NCBI RefSeq assembly: GCF_003259195.1
Contig: NZ_QJPK01000001.1
Coordinates: 1-64,000 of the forward strand
Source: Paracoccus sediminilitoris
Lineage (GTDB): Bacteria; Pseudomonadota; Alphaproteobacteria; Rhodobacterales; Rhodobacteraceae
Direction: 5' to 3'
DNA: 64,000 bases
The position numbers and the translations under genes were made by a program. Below are positions 1 to 9,719 of the stretch, piece by piece (positions within the stretch are counted from its first letter, which is position 1; the number at the start of each line of letters is the position of its first letter). The notes under the pieces were generated by a model. It was not told the DNA's origin and ran no database searches. It saw nothing but the letters and a program-made list of their open reading frames with translations.

Positions 1-900
1 CCCCGACTACCAATCTCAAAACGGCAGACTCTCGTTATGAACGAGGGACGATCGGGGGGCAGGTCAGGTTTGAGGAAGCCGTCGGCAAACTCTGCTTACG
101 GGATGACACCAGTTTCCGGAAGAAGGGCGCATCACCCTATTGCAGTTCGAGCACAGCACCTGCTTTTTAATTTCGTGGATCTCCTCCAAATCGGTGTTGT
201 GCCTGACATTCTTGATCTGCACGGATCGCGGCATTACCTCGTCAGCACTGGCCATGACGACGATGGATCAAAACTCCGCTCTATTGGTGACGTACAAAGT
301 GCCAATGGACATAACACAAGCTTCGGCTTCGATCTTGTCGCACAGTTGGAGGGAAAGGGTGCATACGACCTAGAACCAAATTCTGGCAAGCCTCAGCGCG
401 GCTCATGTGCGGACGAAGCCTCTTAGTCATGCTGTTGATCTCCGTGGCTCGGATAGCAACTGACCGACAGTTGTCATCCGGATCGTCGCGCGAAATGACC
501 ACTTACGGTGCTTGTTCGAACATGGACGCGGTGACGCGCCATACTCCACGTAGTCCCGTCGCCGTCCGAACTGTGGACGGCCATGATATGTCTGCGTGAA
601 GGCGAGCCCGCTGCGAACGCCGATGGTTGCTCCGCAGTCTGGAGGCCCGCATGCAGACACCGAGACCCAAATCCCTCCATGAAAACAGTTGCCGCAAGAT
701 GCGTTGACCCCGTTTGCTCGCAAAAAAGGCTCTCGGCAAAAGCTCGAAGTCGGTTAATCCGTGCTACGCGCCCATTGCCGCAACACAAGGAGCACGTGAG
801 GTGAGGAGCCGGCGCCTGCGCATCGCTGTTTGGCCTGCGTTGACAGCTCCCTGAGCCTGAACCACAGTCTTTTCCGGATCGAACCAGACCGTGATTGCCG
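1..900. other. Non-coding or decayed stretch
   Basis: I see no convincing gene in these 900 bases. Base composition is more mixed than in the flanking high-GC genes, and the short open frames on both strands lack ribosome binding sites and recognisable domains. The only suggestive piece is a 63-codon frame on the minus strand at 64-255. It contains CSNC, then GNW about ten residues later, which recalls the CSxCxxIR...GxW module found near the C-terminus of some PAS and response-regulator proteins. It has no start signal, and an in-frame stop lies just upstream, so at most it is a gene remnant. Confidence 0.4.
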
Positions 901-3072
901 TCAATACAGCCCGTCGATCTCGACCGGAAGACGCTGGACGGGTTTCGGCGCCAGCAGCAGGCTTCCTTGATGCGGGGGGACTGCCTCGATTGCGCGCAGG
1001 CGCTGAAACCGGCTGCCGGCGATGGTCTGGGCGTCACCCCTTGTCCGCAAGATGGTCGGGCGCAGGAAAACGAACAGCGTCTGGCGGCGCGCGGACTCCT
1101 GGCGCGACCGGAACAGTCCGCCCACCACGGGAATGCGGCTGAGGCCCGGCACATCGGTCTGGGTCGACTGCCGGTCGTCCGAGATCAAGCCGCCCAGCAC
1201 GATGGTGCCGCCATTGTCGGCCAGCACGGTGGTCTTGATACTGCGGGTGTTGGTGATCAGATCGGCGGCGCCCTGCACGGTCGACTGCGCAAGCGACGAT
1301 GCCTCCTGTTCGATGTCCAGCTGCACCACATCGCCTTGATTGACGCGCGGAATGACCCGCATGGTGATGCCCACGTCCCGGCGTTCGATCGTGTTCTGTG
1401 TCGATCCTTCGCTGGTGAAGGACCCGGTGCGGAACGGTACGTTTTGCCCTACGACGATCTCGGCGGGTTGGTTGTCCAGCGTGGTGATCGACGGGTTCGA
1501 GAGAAGATTGGCCTTGGTTGACGATCCAAGCGCCTGCAGAAGGATGCCGAACTCATCCTCGTTCGACGGACCGATGGAGAGGCCCTGAGGCGAAACGCTT
1601 CCTGCGACGCGCGTGCCCAGCAATGTCAGGATATTGCGCAAGGTCGGCCCGCCCGGCGAAAAGGATGTCGCCGCGAACCCGGCGGGCGGCGCGGCGGCGC
1701 CGAACCCCAACTGCACACCCAAGGCCTCGGCGATATCGCCCGACACTTCGACGATGGCGGCCTCGATCAGGACCTGGGGCCGACGCTGGTCCAACTGTCC
1801 GATCAGGGCAGCCAGATCGGCCTGTACCTCGGCACGGGCGCGCACGACAATGGCGTTGGAATCCACCACCGCCTGGATCGAAATATCCTCGGCTTGGAGG
1901 AACGCCACCGGCGGCGCCGTGGCCAGTTGCCCCAATGTGGCATCGACGACCTCACCCGAGAAGAAATCGGGATCTGGCAGCGCCTCCGCGATGGGATTGG
2001 TCGCGATCCCCCCGGAACCGACCAACCCTTGCAACACCTCGGCCATGGATTCCGCGTCGGCAAAGCGCAGGCTGTAGACCCGCGTGACGGGCAGGACCGA
2101 AGGGACGGACGGACCAGGCACGTCCAGGTCGGCCACGATGTCGCGGGCGACCTCGATCGTCCTGGAATCGGTGTTCAGAAGGATCGTGTTCGACCGCGCA
2201 TCGACGGTCACACGCGGTATCAGGGCATTACCCGCCGCCCCCTCGACGGCCGATCCCAATGCGCCCTGCAATGCGGCGCCGACCTCCTGTGCGTCGGCGT
2301 TGCGGATGCGGATCGAATAGACCTCCTGCCCGTCATCGACATCCAGCGCACGGACGATATTCTCAATCCGGCGGACATTTTCGGCGGTGTCGGTGACGAC
2401 CAGCGTGTTGGTATCCACGATCGCCTCGATATAGCCGAAGCTGGCGACAAGCGGGCGCAGTGCCGCAACGGCGGTCGCGGCCGGGAAGTTGCGCAGCGGC
2501 ACCAGTTCGGTGATCACGTCCAGCCGCCCCGGATTGGGCGTTTCCTGCGGTGTCGTCCCGCCCTCGCGGATGGCGGCCTGCGGAACGATGCGCCACAGAT
2601 CCCCCGCAGGCAGCGCCGCGAATCCCTGCACGGACAAAACCGACTGAAACAGGTCCCACACCCCCGCCGCCGTCAGCGGAGTGGTCGAGATCACTGTCAC
2701 CACCCCGGTGACATTGGGGTCCAGCACCAGGGTGCGGCTGGTAATTTCAGACACCTGTTCGGACAATGACCGGATGTCGGCGTCGCGAAGGTTGATGACA
2801 AAGGTCGGGCCGGTATCGGGCAGGACCTGATCGTCCGACCCGATTGCAGGAAGGGGGACGTATGCCTGGGGTGACAGGCTTTCGACCGGCGTCGCGTCCG
2901 ATGGACCGGGGGCAGCAGGCACCTCTGGCGGAGGCAGGACCGTTTCTTCGATGATTGCCGGTTCGCCTGCAGCCGGGGCGGGCGTGTCCGCCACCTGGGC
3001 AACAGCCTGGCCCGCAAGGCCCAGCCCCAACCACAGAACCCCAAGGGCAAATCGACCCGTCACCCCCGTCAT
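901..3072 (-). CDS. gspD: Type II secretion outer-membrane secretin GspD
   Basis: The protein (723 aa) forms the outer-membrane channel through which folded periplasmic proteins leave the cell. A signal peptide ends near residue 26 (AVAQ). An N0 domain follows at about 90-165, then repeated N1-N3 domains with the usual NLRDADIR and TNTLVVTD-like patterns. The C-terminal secretin beta-barrel domain spans about 440-690, with VGQNVPF, the gate-region LGGLISDD, and VPGLSRIPVVGGLFR. The start at 3072 is chosen because its ATG overlaps the gspC stop by four bases (ATGA). A longer frame starting at 3111 would run back into gspC. It is the last gene of the minus-strand gspGHICD operon. Confidence 0.96.
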   Translation of the reverse strand: MTGVTGRFALGVLWLGLGLAGQAVAQVADTPAPAAGEPAIIEETVLPPPEVPAAPGPSDATPVESLSPQAYVPLPAIGSDDQVLPDTGPTFVINLRDADIRSLSEQVSEITSRTLVLDPNVTGVVTVISTTPLTAAGVWDLFQSVLSVQGFAALPAGDLWRIVPQAAIREGGTTPQETPNPGRLDVITELVPLRNFPAATAVAALRPLVASFGYIEAIVDTNTLVVTDTAENVRRIENIVRALDVDDGQEVYSIRIRNADAQEVGAALQGALGSAVEGAAGNALIPRVTVDARSNTILLNTDSRTIEVARDIVADLDVPGPSVPSVLPVTRVYSLRFADAESMAEVLQGLVGSGGIATNPIAEALPDPDFFSGEVVDATLGQLATAPPVAFLQAEDISIQAVVDSNAIVVRARAEVQADLAALIGQLDQRRPQVLIEAAIVEVSGDIAEALGVQLGFGAAAPPAGFAATSFSPGGPTLRNILTLLGTRVAGSVSPQGLSIGPSNEDEFGILLQALGSSTKANLLSNPSITTLDNQPAEIVVGQNVPFRTGSFTSEGSTQNTIERRDVGITMRVIPRVNQGDVVQLDIEQEASSLAQSTVQGAADLITNTRSIKTTVLADNGGTIVLGGLISDDRQSTQTDVPGLSRIPVVGGLFRSRQESARRQTLFVFLRPTILRTRGDAQTIAGSRFQRLRAIEAVPPHQGSLLLAPKPVQRLPVEIDGLY

Positions 3073-3890
3073 CCGAGAGAGAGCGCGCGGACGATCACCC
3101 GTCCGCCGCACCGCATATCGACATCAACACGGCCCGATGCAGCAAGCTGATCGTGAAATTGCCGGTCAGCTTTCATGGCCCCCACCTGACTGCCCTTCGT
3201 CGATTTGATCATGTCATGCAGATGCATGCCAGCCTGCAAGATCATGGGAACGACATCGGATGGCGGCGCGGCTTTCCGGTCATCCCGAACGCCGGTCGCA
3301 TTGGCCTGCATCGTGGACAGGTAAGACCCGATCACCTCTCTGGCCGCATTGGATGGATCGGTCGGCGCAGCCTCCGTCACGTCCTCGAACGCGGGGTTGG
3401 CGGTTGCCGGGGCGGTCGCTCTGACGGGAAACAACAAGGTCTGCGGCCCTCCGTCGACGCGCAGCACGATGCGATCGGGATTGATTTCAACCGCGTCGAT
3501 ATTGCCCCGCATCTGCGCACCAATCGGATAGCTGGCCACCGAACCATCCCCGCCCGCGATGATCGCCCGCGATGCCGATGCCAATGTGCCGATGACGACA
3601 CCCAGCAGCGTCAGGCCCAGGCTGGCTTCGTTGCTGGATGTCGGAGCCGGGACTGTCAGGATGTCGCCGCCGAAGGGCGCAAAGCCGATCAGGGGCGCCA
3701 GATCGGCGCGCGGCACAGTGTCTGCCTCGGGCACGGCTGATATCGGTTGGCCATTCTGGCCGCTCAGGCGACCGACGGCCAAGGTCGCGGAACCGCCAAG
3801 GCTGATCGCCGTTGCCGCCGCCAGCATCCAGACCCCTGCCCTTGTCGCCCAGGCGGGCATGTCACCATCGATGCGGGTCTTGCCCGTCAT
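3069..3890 (-). CDS. gspC: Type II secretion inner-membrane protein GspC
   Basis: GspC (273 aa) links the inner-membrane platform to the secretin and helps select substrates. One transmembrane helix lies at about residues 18-40 (VWMLAAATAISLGG region). A PulC-type homology region spans about 65-150: PLIGFAPFG, then LTLLGVVIG, then YPIGAQMRGNIDAVEINPDRIVL. The C-terminal third is polar and helical rather than an obvious PDZ domain. It overlaps gspI and gspD by four bases on each side, so translation is probably coupled. A second protein with the same homology region is encoded at 17256-17843. Confidence 0.9.
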   Translation of the reverse strand: MTGKTRIDGDMPAWATRAGVWMLAAATAISLGGSATLAVGRLSGQNGQPISAVPEADTVPRADLAPLIGFAPFGGDILTVPAPTSSNEASLGLTLLGVVIGTLASASRAIIAGGDGSVASYPIGAQMRGNIDAVEINPDRIVLRVDGGPQTLLFPVRATAPATANPAFEDVTEAAPTDPSNAAREVIGSYLSTMQANATGVRDDRKAAPPSDVVPMILQAGMHLHDMIKSTKGSQVGAMKADRQFHDQLAASGRVDVDMRCGGRVIVRALSLG

Positions 3891-4249
3891 GGTTCCGGCC
3901 TCCGCACCACAAAGCCGGTCAATCTGGCGTAAACGATTCCGTCTGCCCGATCGGATGTCACCAGATCGACCTGTTCAAGACCGGGGTCGCTGGTCGGGCT
4001 GCGTGTGTCCGTGACGGACAGCGCAATGCCCAGCATCGGCGCGGCGTCGGCATCGGGCTTCGCCCCCACCAACAGTTCGGCCAGATGATTTTCGGCCACC
4101 CATTGTGCGGCGGCGCGCGTCTCCAGCGCCGCGATGGTGCGGATATGCGCATCGGTGGCGCTCAGCAGGGCCATGGCGGACATCGCCAGGATCGCCAGCG
4201 CGACAAGCGTCTCGATCAGGGTGAAACCGGCATCGGGCGCGCGCGTCAT
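3887..4249 (-). CDS. gspI: Type II secretion minor pseudopilin GspI
   Basis: A 120-residue minor pseudopilin. The prepilin peptidase site is AG/FTLIETLVALAIL near residue 8, with the cleavage-site glycine, Glu at +5 and the hydrophobic stalk. The segment AAAQWVAENHLAELL matches the GspI pattern, where helix alpha-1 is followed by W-AxNxLAEL. With GspJ and GspK it should form the tip of the pseudopilus. It sits between gspH and gspC with ATGA overlaps at both ends. Confidence 0.92.
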   Translation of the reverse strand: MTRAPDAGFTLIETLVALAILAMSAMALLSATDAHIRTIAALETRAAAQWVAENHLAELLVGAKPDADAAPMLGIALSVTDTRSPTSDPGLEQVDLVTSDRADGIVYARLTGFVVRRPEP

Positions 4250-4740
4250 GATGGCGCCCCTGCTGTGGCCAGCGCCGTGAACCCGTCAAAGCCCACGGCC
4301 CAGGGCACGCCCGTTCCGGCGAGCAGGATCTGCCGGAACGGGCCGCTTCCGCTTGCGGTGATCAGGACCGCAGCGTCACCATCGGCAAGGCCCATCCGCA
4401 ACGGCGGGCGGATGTCGTGGCGGGCGGCCAATGCCGGAACCGGGGGCGGTCCCCATTCGTCACCGGTCGCCTGCCATTGCTGAAAGGAATATCCGCCCGC
4501 GTCCCAGACCATCCGCAGGGCCAGTCCCGAAACCAGCGCCTCGTCCACGGCCAGCGACAGCTGACGCGACAGGCGTACCGCCTCGGACTGCGCACGGGCG
4601 GTGCGGTCGGCACCGTTCAGACCCATGACCGTGGCACCGGCGGCAATGCCCACCACGACCAGCACCACCATCACCTCGATCAGGGTCACGCCCGCCTGAC
4701 GATCACGCAGGGGCCTGCCGGGATGGTGGGCTGTCGTCAT
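4246..4740 (-). CDS. gspH: Type II secretion minor pseudopilin GspH
   Basis: A 164-residue minor pseudopilin that joins the tip complex to the GspG shaft. The prepilin site is QAG/VTLIEVMVVLVVVG near residue 17, with the conserved Glu at +5. The globular domain includes LSRQLSLAVDEALVSGLALRM, typical of GspH/FimT proteins, and ends in a beta-rich segment (ILLAGTGVPWAVGFDGF). It overlaps gspG upstream and gspI downstream by four bases. Confidence 0.9.
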   Translation of the reverse strand: MTTAHHPGRPLRDRQAGVTLIEVMVVLVVVGIAAGATVMGLNGADRTARAQSEAVRLSRQLSLAVDEALVSGLALRMVWDAGGYSFQQWQATGDEWGPPPVPALAARHDIRPPLRMGLADGDAAVLITASGSGPFRQILLAGTGVPWAVGFDGFTALATAGAPS

Positions 4741-5216
4741 TGGCCCGCACCCGCGGTTGCGACGCCCGGACCGTGACGGATATCGGCATCCACGCCCTCG
4801 CCCCCTGGCACGCCGTCGGCCCCCAGGGACAGGATCTCGTAAGGGCCCGTTTCCGCGGGTGATCGATATTCATAGGGGTTGCCCCACGGATCGACGGGAA
4901 CGACAGGCAGGTAACCGCCCGTGGCCCAGTTCGCCGGCGACGGTGCCTGAACGGGTGGCGACGCCAGTGCCGACAGCCCCTGTGCCGTGGTGGGATAGCT
5001 CCGGTTGTCCAATCGGTACATCTCGAGGCTGGAGGAAATGGTCCGCATGTCAGCTCCGGCCACGGTGACCCGCGCTTCGTCCGGACGACCGATGACCTGG
5101 GGCACGACCAAGGCGGCCACGACGCTGATGATGACCAGCACGACCATCATCTCGATCAAAGTCACGCCGCTGTCGGCGAGGCGGATCTTGCGGGAGCACC
5201 AAGGCGTCAGAGGCAT
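4737..5216 (-). CDS. gspG: Type II secretion major pseudopilin GspG
   Basis: The 159-residue major pseudopilin and the main subunit of the periplasmic pseudopilus. The cleavage site is DSG/VTLIEMMVVLVIISVV near residue 17. The rest follows the family closely: VPQVIGRPDEARV, the YRLDNRSYPTTAQGL loop, and PVDPWGNPYEYRSP, where GspG binds calcium. It is the first gene of the minus-strand operon, and its start is 123 bases from the divergent gspL start. Confidence 0.96.
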   Translation of the reverse strand: MPLTPWCSRKIRLADSGVTLIEMMVVLVIISVVAALVVPQVIGRPDEARVTVAGADMRTISSSLEMYRLDNRSYPTTAQGLSALASPPVQAPSPANWATGGYLPVVPVDPWGNPYEYRSPAETGPYEILSLGADGVPGGEGVDADIRHGPGVATAGAGQ

Positions 5217-5338
5217 GGTTCGGCCTGCTATGCGGATCTGGTGGGCGCGGCCTCATATCCCTTGAAACCGTGCGTCGTTTGGCATCTTATCATCAAGCAT
5301 AAGGCAATCGCGCATCATAGCAAGCGAACTGGCAACAG
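5217..5338. promoter_or_regulatory. Divergent promoter region of the two gsp operons
   Basis: This 122-base gap separates gspG (minus) and gspL (plus), so it must drive both halves of the secretion system. For gspL, TTGAAA at 5262-5267 and TCTTAT at 5285-5290 with 17 bases between fit a sigma-70 type promoter. For gspG, the minus-strand TTGCTA (5318-5323) and TATGCT (5296-5301) are 16 bases apart. These are pattern matches only. Confidence 0.35.
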
Positions 5339-6409
5339 ATGAATGCGACGTTCTCTGCAGCAGCCCTGCCCGACCATGACGTGGCCAGCCCCCTGATCGC
5401 CACCCGGCCCGGTGCCGCGCCAAACGGCGTGACGTTTCTGCCCTCCGAAGACGTGCTTCTGCTGTCGGTTGCCCTGCCCGCCATGTCCGCCGCGCAGCGC
5501 CGGACGGCGATCGGTTTTGCGGTCGAGGATGATCTGGCCCAACCCTTGGATCAGGTTCATGTCGTCCTGGGCCCGCAGATGGCCAACGGACGTTGGCTGG
5601 TCGCGGTGGTCGCCCGCCAGGTGCTGACCCAAGCGACCGTGCCGCAAGGACACAGGCTGCTGCCCGATGTCGTGCGCCTGCCCATCCCCGATACCGGCTG
5701 GGCGGTCCAAAGCCAGAACGGGCGCGTGCTGGTGCGTCTTGCCGACGGGACAGGCCTTGCGACCGATCCGGCCAACGCGGCCATGTTATGGGCGAATTCG
5801 GGGTCGCCGCCATTGCGTTCCTTTGGCGGTGCGTTGCCCGACGGAATGGCGATCGCCGAAACGATGCCCCTGCCCGACGCCCTCGATCCCGACCTGGCGC
5901 GGTTTGACCTGATGACCGCGACCGGGCAGGCGGGGGGCGTCCATGTTCCGCGCAGGCTGCGTCTGGCCCTCGGCGTCCTTGCCGTATTTCTGCTGGGCCA
6001 TCTGCTGATCGCCGCCGCGGACGTGCTCGCCCTGACCCGCATCCAAAGCGCGCGCGAGGATGATCTGCGTGCCGCTCTGACCGCCGCGGGGCAGCCGGTA
6101 GGCGCAGATCTGGCGGCCAGCCTGTCGCAGGCCCTGAGCGCCTTGGGGGCCGCACCAAAGACGGGGTTTCTGGATCTGGCACCCGAGGTCTTTGCCGCGA
6201 TGGCCGATCATGCGGGACAGGTCACATTGTCCGATCTGAGCTACGCGCAGGACACCATCACGATGACGCTGGAGGCCCCTGACCTTGCCACCCTGCAACA
6301 GATCGAGGTCGACCTGCAGACTGCGGGCCTGTCCGTCCAGGCGGGGGCAGCCACCACCCGCGAGGGCGCGGCCGAGGTTCAGATGACAGTTTCGCGGGGT
6401 GCGCCATGA
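5339..6409 (+). CDS. gspL: Type II secretion protein GspL
   Basis: GspL (356 aa) is the inner-membrane protein that couples the cytoplasmic ATPase GspE to the platform. The N-terminal cytoplasmic domain (about 1-200) carries the family signature AVEDDLAQPLDQVHVVLG, equivalent to the E-D motif of GspL proteins. One transmembrane helix lies at about 207-230 (LALGVLAVFLLGHLLIAA), followed by a small ferredoxin-like periplasmic domain. It opens the plus-strand operon and overlaps gspM by four bases. The ribosome binding site is weak. Confidence 0.88.
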   Translation: MNATFSAAALPDHDVASPLIATRPGAAPNGVTFLPSEDVLLLSVALPAMSAAQRRTAIGFAVEDDLAQPLDQVHVVLGPQMANGRWLVAVVARQVLTQATVPQGHRLLPDVVRLPIPDTGWAVQSQNGRVLVRLADGTGLATDPANAAMLWANSGSPPLRSFGGALPDGMAIAETMPLPDALDPDLARFDLMTATGQAGGVHVPRRLRLALGVLAVFLLGHLLIAAADVLALTRIQSAREDDLRAALTAAGQPVGADLAASLSQALSALGAAPKTGFLDLAPEVFAAMADHAGQVTLSDLSYAQDTITMTLEAPDLATLQQIEVDLQTAGLSVQAGAATTREGAAEVQMTVSRGAP

Positions 6410-6858
6410 CCGGGTCGATCGCTGACTGGCTGATGGAACGGACGCCGCGCGAACGCTGGTTGCTGGGCATGGGCGCGGCGATGGTCCTGGTCTGGGTCGC
6501 CATCACGCTGATCTGGCAGCCGGTCCAGTCGCGCCGTCAGGATGCCCGTCAGCAGATCGCGTTTTACGACCGCGCGCTGGCTGCGTTGCAATCGAGCGAC
6601 GCGCCTGCAGCGCCGGTGGATGCCCGCGCGCTTAACGCCATCGTGACCGAGGCCGCAGCGAGTTTCGACCTGACGATCCGCCGTCTGGAGCCCGCGGGCG
6701 AACGCATCCGCGTCACACTGGACGACGCGGCCTTCCAGACGCTGGTCCTGTGGCTGGAGGCGATGGACCGCGACAGCGGCCTGCGCGCCACCGAACTGGA
6801 CCTGTCCCGCCGCCCCGCCCCAGGCACCGTCAATGCGATCATGGTGCTGGAACAATGA
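6406..6858 (+). CDS. gspM: Type II secretion protein GspM
   Basis: A 150-residue bitopic membrane protein that partners GspL. It has a short cytoplasmic N-terminus with ERTPRERWLLGMGAAMVLVW, the usual GspM RER-W motif leading into its single helix. The small periplasmic domain includes LDDAAFQTLVLWLEAM and a C-terminal strand typical of the family. It overlaps gspL and gspE by four bases each. Confidence 0.88.
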   Translation: MTGSIADWLMERTPRERWLLGMGAAMVLVWVAITLIWQPVQSRRQDARQQIAFYDRALAALQSSDAPAAPVDARALNAIVTEAAASFDLTIRRLEPAGERIRVTLDDAAFQTLVLWLEAMDRDSGLRATELDLSRRPAPGTVNAIMVLEQ

Positions 6859-8315
6859 CGGTGGACATGCGCCTGCCCTATGCTTTTGCCCGCCAGCACG
6901 GGGTTCTGCTGGAACAGGGCGCCGATGGCCCGGTCTGCGTCATCCGCCCCGCAGCCCCCCTTACCGCCGTGGCCGAGGTGCGTCGTCTGTCCGGCCCCGC
7001 CCTTCGTCTTGCCCCCGTCACGCAGGCTGATTTCGATGCACGGCTGGCGCAGGCCTATCGCGACAACGCGTCGGACGCATCGGATGCGGCGGGCGACGAC
7101 GACGATCTGGCGTCGCTGGCCGATACGGCGGCGGTCGTGGACGACCTGCTGGACCAATCTGGCGACGCACCCGTCGTGCGCCTGATCAATGCCCTTCTGC
7201 TGGAGGCAATCCGCGAAAACGCATCCGACATTCACATCGAAAAGCAGGAGAAACGCCTTGTCGTGCGGTTCCGCATCGACGGCATCCTGCGCCACATGGT
7301 CGAACCCAAACGCGCGCTGGCACCCCTGCTGGTCAGCCGCATCAAGGTGATGGCCCGGCTGGACATCGCCGAAAAACGCCTGCCGCAGGATGGGCGCGTC
7401 TCGCTGCGCGTGGGCGGCCACGAGGTCGATGTCCGCGTCTCGACCATTCCGTCGCAATATGGCGAACGGGTGGTAATGCGCCTCTTGGATCGCGACCAGA
7501 CCCGCCTGGGGCTGGATCGGTTAGGCATGAGCCCGCGCGACGCGGCCATCTTTGCCCGCCTTCTGGCGCGTCCCGACGGCATGTTGCTGGTCACGGGACC
7601 GACCGGGTCGGGCAAGACCACCTCGCTCTACGCGGCGCTGGATCACCTGAACGACCGCACCCGAAACATCATGACGGTCGAGGACCCGATCGAATATTCC
7701 GTGGATGGGATCGGCCAGATGCAGGTCAGCGACCGCACCAGCCTGACATTCGCCCGCGGGCTGCGGGCCATCCTGCGCCAGGACCCCGACGTGATCATGG
7801 TGGGCGAGATCCGCGACCGCGAAACCGCCCAGATCGCGGTCGAATCCGCCATGACCGGACATCTGGTCCTGTCGACCCTGCATACCAACACCGCAATCGG
7901 CGCCGTGTCGCGGCTGATCGACATGGGCGTCGAACGCTTCCTGCTGGCGCCGATCCTGATCGGCGTCGTGGCCCAAAGGCTGGTCCGGCGCCTGTGCCCC
8001 GAATGCCGCCGCCCCGGGCCCGCAACCCATGACGATGCCGCGCTGGTCGACGGGCTGATCCCGGGCGAGACGGTGTTCCGCGCGGCAGGCTGTGCCGCCT
8101 GCCATGATCTGGGCTATCGCGGGCGGGCCGGCATTTATGAGGTGATCGCGATCAACCAGGATCTGGAAGCGCTGATCCATCAAGGTGCGTCCGAATCCGA
8201 CCTGACCGAGGCCGCGCGCCGCGACGGACCTGCCTTGGTGGCCGACGGGTTGCGTCAGATCCGCGCCGGGATCACCACTGTCGAGGATGTCGCCCGCGTC
8301 GTGCAGAAGGTCTGA
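6855..8315 (+). CDS. gspE: Type II secretion ATPase GspE
   Basis: The 486-residue cytoplasmic ATPase powers pseudopilus assembly. An N1E-like domain is followed by the region SDIHIEKQE at about 120. The Walker A motif GPTGSGKTTS is at about 247-256, the Asp box and Walker B (QDPDVIMVGEIRD) at about 310-325, and the His box (TGHLVLSTLHTN) follows. A zinc-binding tetracysteine lies at about 380-415 (CPEC and CAAC). The ATG at 6855 overlaps the gspM stop as ATGA, so it is preferred to a longer frame reaching back into gspM. Confidence 0.96.
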   Translation: MTVDMRLPYAFARQHGVLLEQGADGPVCVIRPAAPLTAVAEVRRLSGPALRLAPVTQADFDARLAQAYRDNASDASDAAGDDDDLASLADTAAVVDDLLDQSGDAPVVRLINALLLEAIRENASDIHIEKQEKRLVVRFRIDGILRHMVEPKRALAPLLVSRIKVMARLDIAEKRLPQDGRVSLRVGGHEVDVRVSTIPSQYGERVVMRLLDRDQTRLGLDRLGMSPRDAAIFARLLARPDGMLLVTGPTGSGKTTSLYAALDHLNDRTRNIMTVEDPIEYSVDGIGQMQVSDRTSLTFARGLRAILRQDPDVIMVGEIRDRETAQIAVESAMTGHLVLSTLHTNTAIGAVSRLIDMGVERFLLAPILIGVVAQRLVRRLCPECRRPGPATHDDAALVDGLIPGETVFRAAGCAACHDLGYRGRAGIYEVIAINQDLEALIHQGASESDLTEAARRDGPALVADGLRQIRAGITTVEDVARVVQKV

Positions 8316-8319
8316 GGCC

Positions 8320-9555
8320 ATGGCCGCGTTCCGATACAAGGCCATCGACACCGCAGGCAGACCGCAAACCGGCATGTTCGAGGCCACGACCGCAGCCGCG
8401 GCGCGTCAGGGGCTGCGCAGGTTGGGCCTGCTGCCGCTGGAGGTCGAGGGGGTGGTGCCCGTCAAAGCCGGATCGGACCGGGGCGGACGCAGCTTCGCAC
8501 ACCGACGCAACCGGGGCACACGCATCCCCCTGTCGGCGCTGACACTGATTACCCGGCAAATGTCCACCCTGCTGGGCGCGGGCCTTCGGGTCGAGGATGC
8601 GCTGTCGGCCATTGCTGCGGGCCAACCGCCCAAGGTCGCGGGCGTCCTGCTGACGGTGCGCGGCGCGGTCCTGGAGGGGCAGTCATTCGGAGAGGCGTTG
8701 GCGGGCTATCCGCAGGTCTTTTCGGACTTCTACCGCGCCTCGGTCGGAGCCGGTGAACAGTCGGGTCGGCTGGATCAGGTCATGGCCCATCTGGCGAATT
8801 TCGTCGAAAACCACGCCCGCAACCGCCAGACGGTTCAACTGGCGCTTTTGTATCCTGCCCTGCTGGCCCTTGTCAGTCTGGCCATCATCACGCTGCTGAT
8901 GGCCTTTGTGGTCCCCGACATCATGCGCGTCTTCAGCGCGCGGGGGGCGGACCTGCCCTTTCTGACGCGGGCGCTGATCGCGGTGTCGGACTGGGTGCGC
9001 GCCTATGGGCTGATTGCGGCGGGGGTGACGGGGGCGGCGGCCTTCGGGTTCCGACGCTGGCTGGCGATGGGGCGGAACCGCCTGCGCTGGCACCGGGTTC
9101 TGGCCACCCACCGCCCCACCGCCCGCGTCGTGCAGCGGATGAACGCATCGCAGTTCGCCGGCACGCTGGCCACGCTGGTTCAAAGCCGCGTGCCGCTGAT
9201 CGAGGCATTGGCCGCCGCCTCTGACGTCACGCCCAACCGCTTCGTGCGCAGCCGGGTCGAGGAAGCCACCGAAAAGGTTCGGCAGGGCACCAGCCTGAAA
9301 CGTGCCATGGCGGAGGCCGGCATCTTTCCCCCCATGCTGATCGCGATGGTCACCAGCGGCGAGGCGGGCGGTCACCTAGGCGACGCCCTGGAACGGGCCG
9401 CGACCGATCAGCAGCGCGATCTGGATGCCTGGATACGGGCGCTGGTGGCGCTGGTCGAACCGGCGATACTGCTGGTCATGGGCGGCTTCGTGATGATCAT
9501 GGTGCTGGCGATCCTGCTGCCAATCGTGTCGATGAACAGCCTTGCCGGCGTCTGA
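8320..9555 (+). CDS. gspF: Type II secretion inner-membrane platform protein GspF
   Basis: A 411-residue polytopic platform protein. It begins with FRYKAIDTAGR, the family N-terminus, and contains two copies of the GspF cytoplasmic domain, at about 72-195 and 275-395. Each has the LxxGxxVEDAL / VPLIEALAAAS-type helix pairs and SGEAGG or GAGEQSGRL turns. Membrane segments follow each repeat, ending with VEPAILLVMGGFVMIMVLAILLPI. The start at 8320 lies four bases after the gspE stop. Confidence 0.95.
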   Translation: MAAFRYKAIDTAGRPQTGMFEATTAAAARQGLRRLGLLPLEVEGVVPVKAGSDRGGRSFAHRRNRGTRIPLSALTLITRQMSTLLGAGLRVEDALSAIAAGQPPKVAGVLLTVRGAVLEGQSFGEALAGYPQVFSDFYRASVGAGEQSGRLDQVMAHLANFVENHARNRQTVQLALLYPALLALVSLAIITLLMAFVVPDIMRVFSARGADLPFLTRALIAVSDWVRAYGLIAAGVTGAAAFGFRRWLAMGRNRLRWHRVLATHRPTARVVQRMNASQFAGTLATLVQSRVPLIEALAAASDVTPNRFVRSRVEEATEKVRQGTSLKRAMAEAGIFPPMLIAMVTSGEAGGHLGDALERAATDQQRDLDAWIRALVALVEPAILLVMGGFVMIMVLAILLPIVSMNSLAGV

Positions 9556-9719
9556 CGCCCAGCTGCCGCATGCCCTGCAGCAGATCGGCCACCCCCGGAT
9601 CACCCGTCCTGATACCCCCATCCTGCCGAAAGGCAGGGTTGACGGATGGTAGGTCAGCCGCGCTTTCATGGATCAGACAGGACCGACGTGCAGCGCGATG
9701 ATTCCAAGGAGAAACACCG

